Part shown: piece by piece, positions 5,032-5,652 of the stretch
How the letters are laid out: each line of letters starts with the position of its first letter
How positions within the stretch are numbered: the stretch's first letter is position 1
From: Rikenellaceae bacterium
GTDB lineage: Bacteria > Bacteroidota > Bacteroidia > Bacteroidales > UBA932
Assembly (NCBI GenBank): GCA_900767405.1
Contig: CAAFZB010000033.1
Location: forward strand, 1-5,652
Reading direction: 5' to 3'
DNA length: 5,652 nucleotides
Notes under the pieces: generated by a model
What the model was told of the DNA's origin: nothing
What the model saw: only the letters and a program-made list of their open reading frames with translations
Database searches by the model: none
Made by a program: the position numbers and the translations under genes

Positions 5032-5652
5032 ATGAAAAAAACAATCCTCATTGCCGGAATGATTCTGGCACTTTTCAACTCTTGTAAAATGGAAAATCCA
5101 CTTCTTGTAGAATCTCCCCTGCCCTACGGCGCTCCCCAGTTCGACAAAATAAAACCCGAGCATTACAAACCCGCTTTCGAGCAGGGCATCCAAGAGGCTA
5201 AAGCCGAGATCGACGCCATTGTCGCCAACGGACAGGAGCCGTCCTTCGAGAACACCATCGAGGCTCTCGAGTATGCAGGACAGACTCTCAACAACGTTGC
5301 AGGCATCTTCTACGCCGTTCTGGAGTCCAACACAAACGAGCAGCTCCAGGCAATAGCCGAGGAAATCTCTCCTATGATGACCGAATATTCTATGTACGTG
5401 TCCCTGAACGAAGGCCTTTTCCAGAAGGTCAAGGCCGTATATGACAAGCAGGACGAGCTCGGTCTCAATACAGAGCAGAGCCGGCTTCTGGACAAGACAT
5501 ACAAGGGATTCGTCCGCTCGGGCGCATTGCTCCAGGGAGAGGACAAAGAAAAATACAGCAAGCTCTCCGAGGAGCTTTCTCTTGCAACCCTTGCATTCGG
5601 AAAGAACGTCCTTGCGGCAACCAACGCCTATACCCTTAACATCACCGACAGC
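5032..5652 (+). CDS. dcp: M3-family peptidase (Dcp-like peptidyl-dipeptidase), predicted lipoprotein, 3'-truncated
   Basis: The frame opens at ATG 5032 and runs off the end after 207 residues with no stop. The start MKKTILIAGMILALFNSC is a short lipoprotein signal peptide: two lysines, a hydrophobic core and a Bacteroidota-style lipobox with Cys18 as the lipidation site. The mature part, from PLPYGAPQFDKIKPEHYKPA (31-50) through PSFENTIEALEYAG, matches the N-terminal helical domain of zinc metallopeptidases of family M3, such as peptidyl-dipeptidase Dcp and oligopeptidase A, which cut dipeptides or short fragments from oligopeptides. Members are about 680-700 residues, so roughly 480 residues, including the HExxH zinc site, lie beyond the window and catalytic competence cannot be judged. 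The lipid anchor suggests a periplasmic or outer-membrane role in peptide scavenging; the residues after the cysteine (KMEN) do not clearly form a surface-export signal. It is divergent from the transporter, with its own promoter. Confidence 0.92.
   Translation, partial: MKKTILIAGMILALFNSCKMENPLLVESPLPYGAPQFDKIKPEHYKPAFEQGIQEAKAEIDAIVANGQEPSFENTIEALEYAGQTLNNVAGIFYAVLESNTNEQLQAIAEEISPMMTEYSMYVSLNEGLFQKVKAVYDKQDELGLNTEQSRLLDKTYKGFVRSGALLQGEDKEKYSKLSEELSLATLAFGKNVLAATNAYTLNITDS

Overview
The window looks like chromosomal DNA of a fermentative member of the Bacteroidota, most likely Bacteroidales. The evidence is a perfect TAnnTTTG -7 box upstream of the last gene, the absence of strong Shine-Dalgarno sequences, a lipoprotein-type M3 peptidase, propionate-pathway genes, and the 3' remnant of a surface-protein gene ending in GFTVRPVKD. 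Base composition is moderately GC-rich for the group, which would fit uncultured gut or rumen Bacteroidales. That narrower placement is a guess.

Layout: (1) 1-2773, plus strand: the C-terminal two thirds of the large, B12-dependent subunit of methylmalonyl-CoA mutase, followed after 4 bases by a complete CoA-transferase of the 4-hydroxybutyrate/butyryl-CoA:acetate type. A strong intrinsic terminator (2794-2827) closes this operon. (2) 2828-3461, no intact gene: an array of GTCAT...ATGAC palindromic units with tandem duplications, a separate long inverted repeat, a 14-bp stem-loop, and the frameshifted 3' end of a lost surface-protein gene. (3) 3462-4919, minus strand: a complete DASS/SLC13-type sodium:dicarboxylate transporter, convergent with the operon. 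(4) 4920-5031: a short divergent intergenic region holding a Bacteroidota-type promoter and a 17-bp dyad. (5) 5032-5652, plus strand: the first 207 residues of a predicted lipoprotein peptidase of family M3 (Dcp-like), running off the end.

The metabolic genes fit together as part of the succinate-to-propionate fermentation route. The mutase interconverts succinyl-CoA and (R)-methylmalonyl-CoA, a CoA-transferase can recycle CoA between an acyl-CoA and an acid such as succinate or acetate, and a DASS carrier moves C4-dicarboxylates across the inner membrane. The link between the operon and the transporter is inferred from proximity and chemistry, because they are on opposite strands.

I see no defence system, CRISPR array, transposase or RNA gene. 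The least ordinary part is the repeat array. Its units keep a fixed 64-base length and fixed hairpin geometry while one unit carries an entirely different but self-complementary 5' stem. The other notable point is the adjacent pseudogene, whose frame is restored by removing one copy of an 8-bp tandem duplication.
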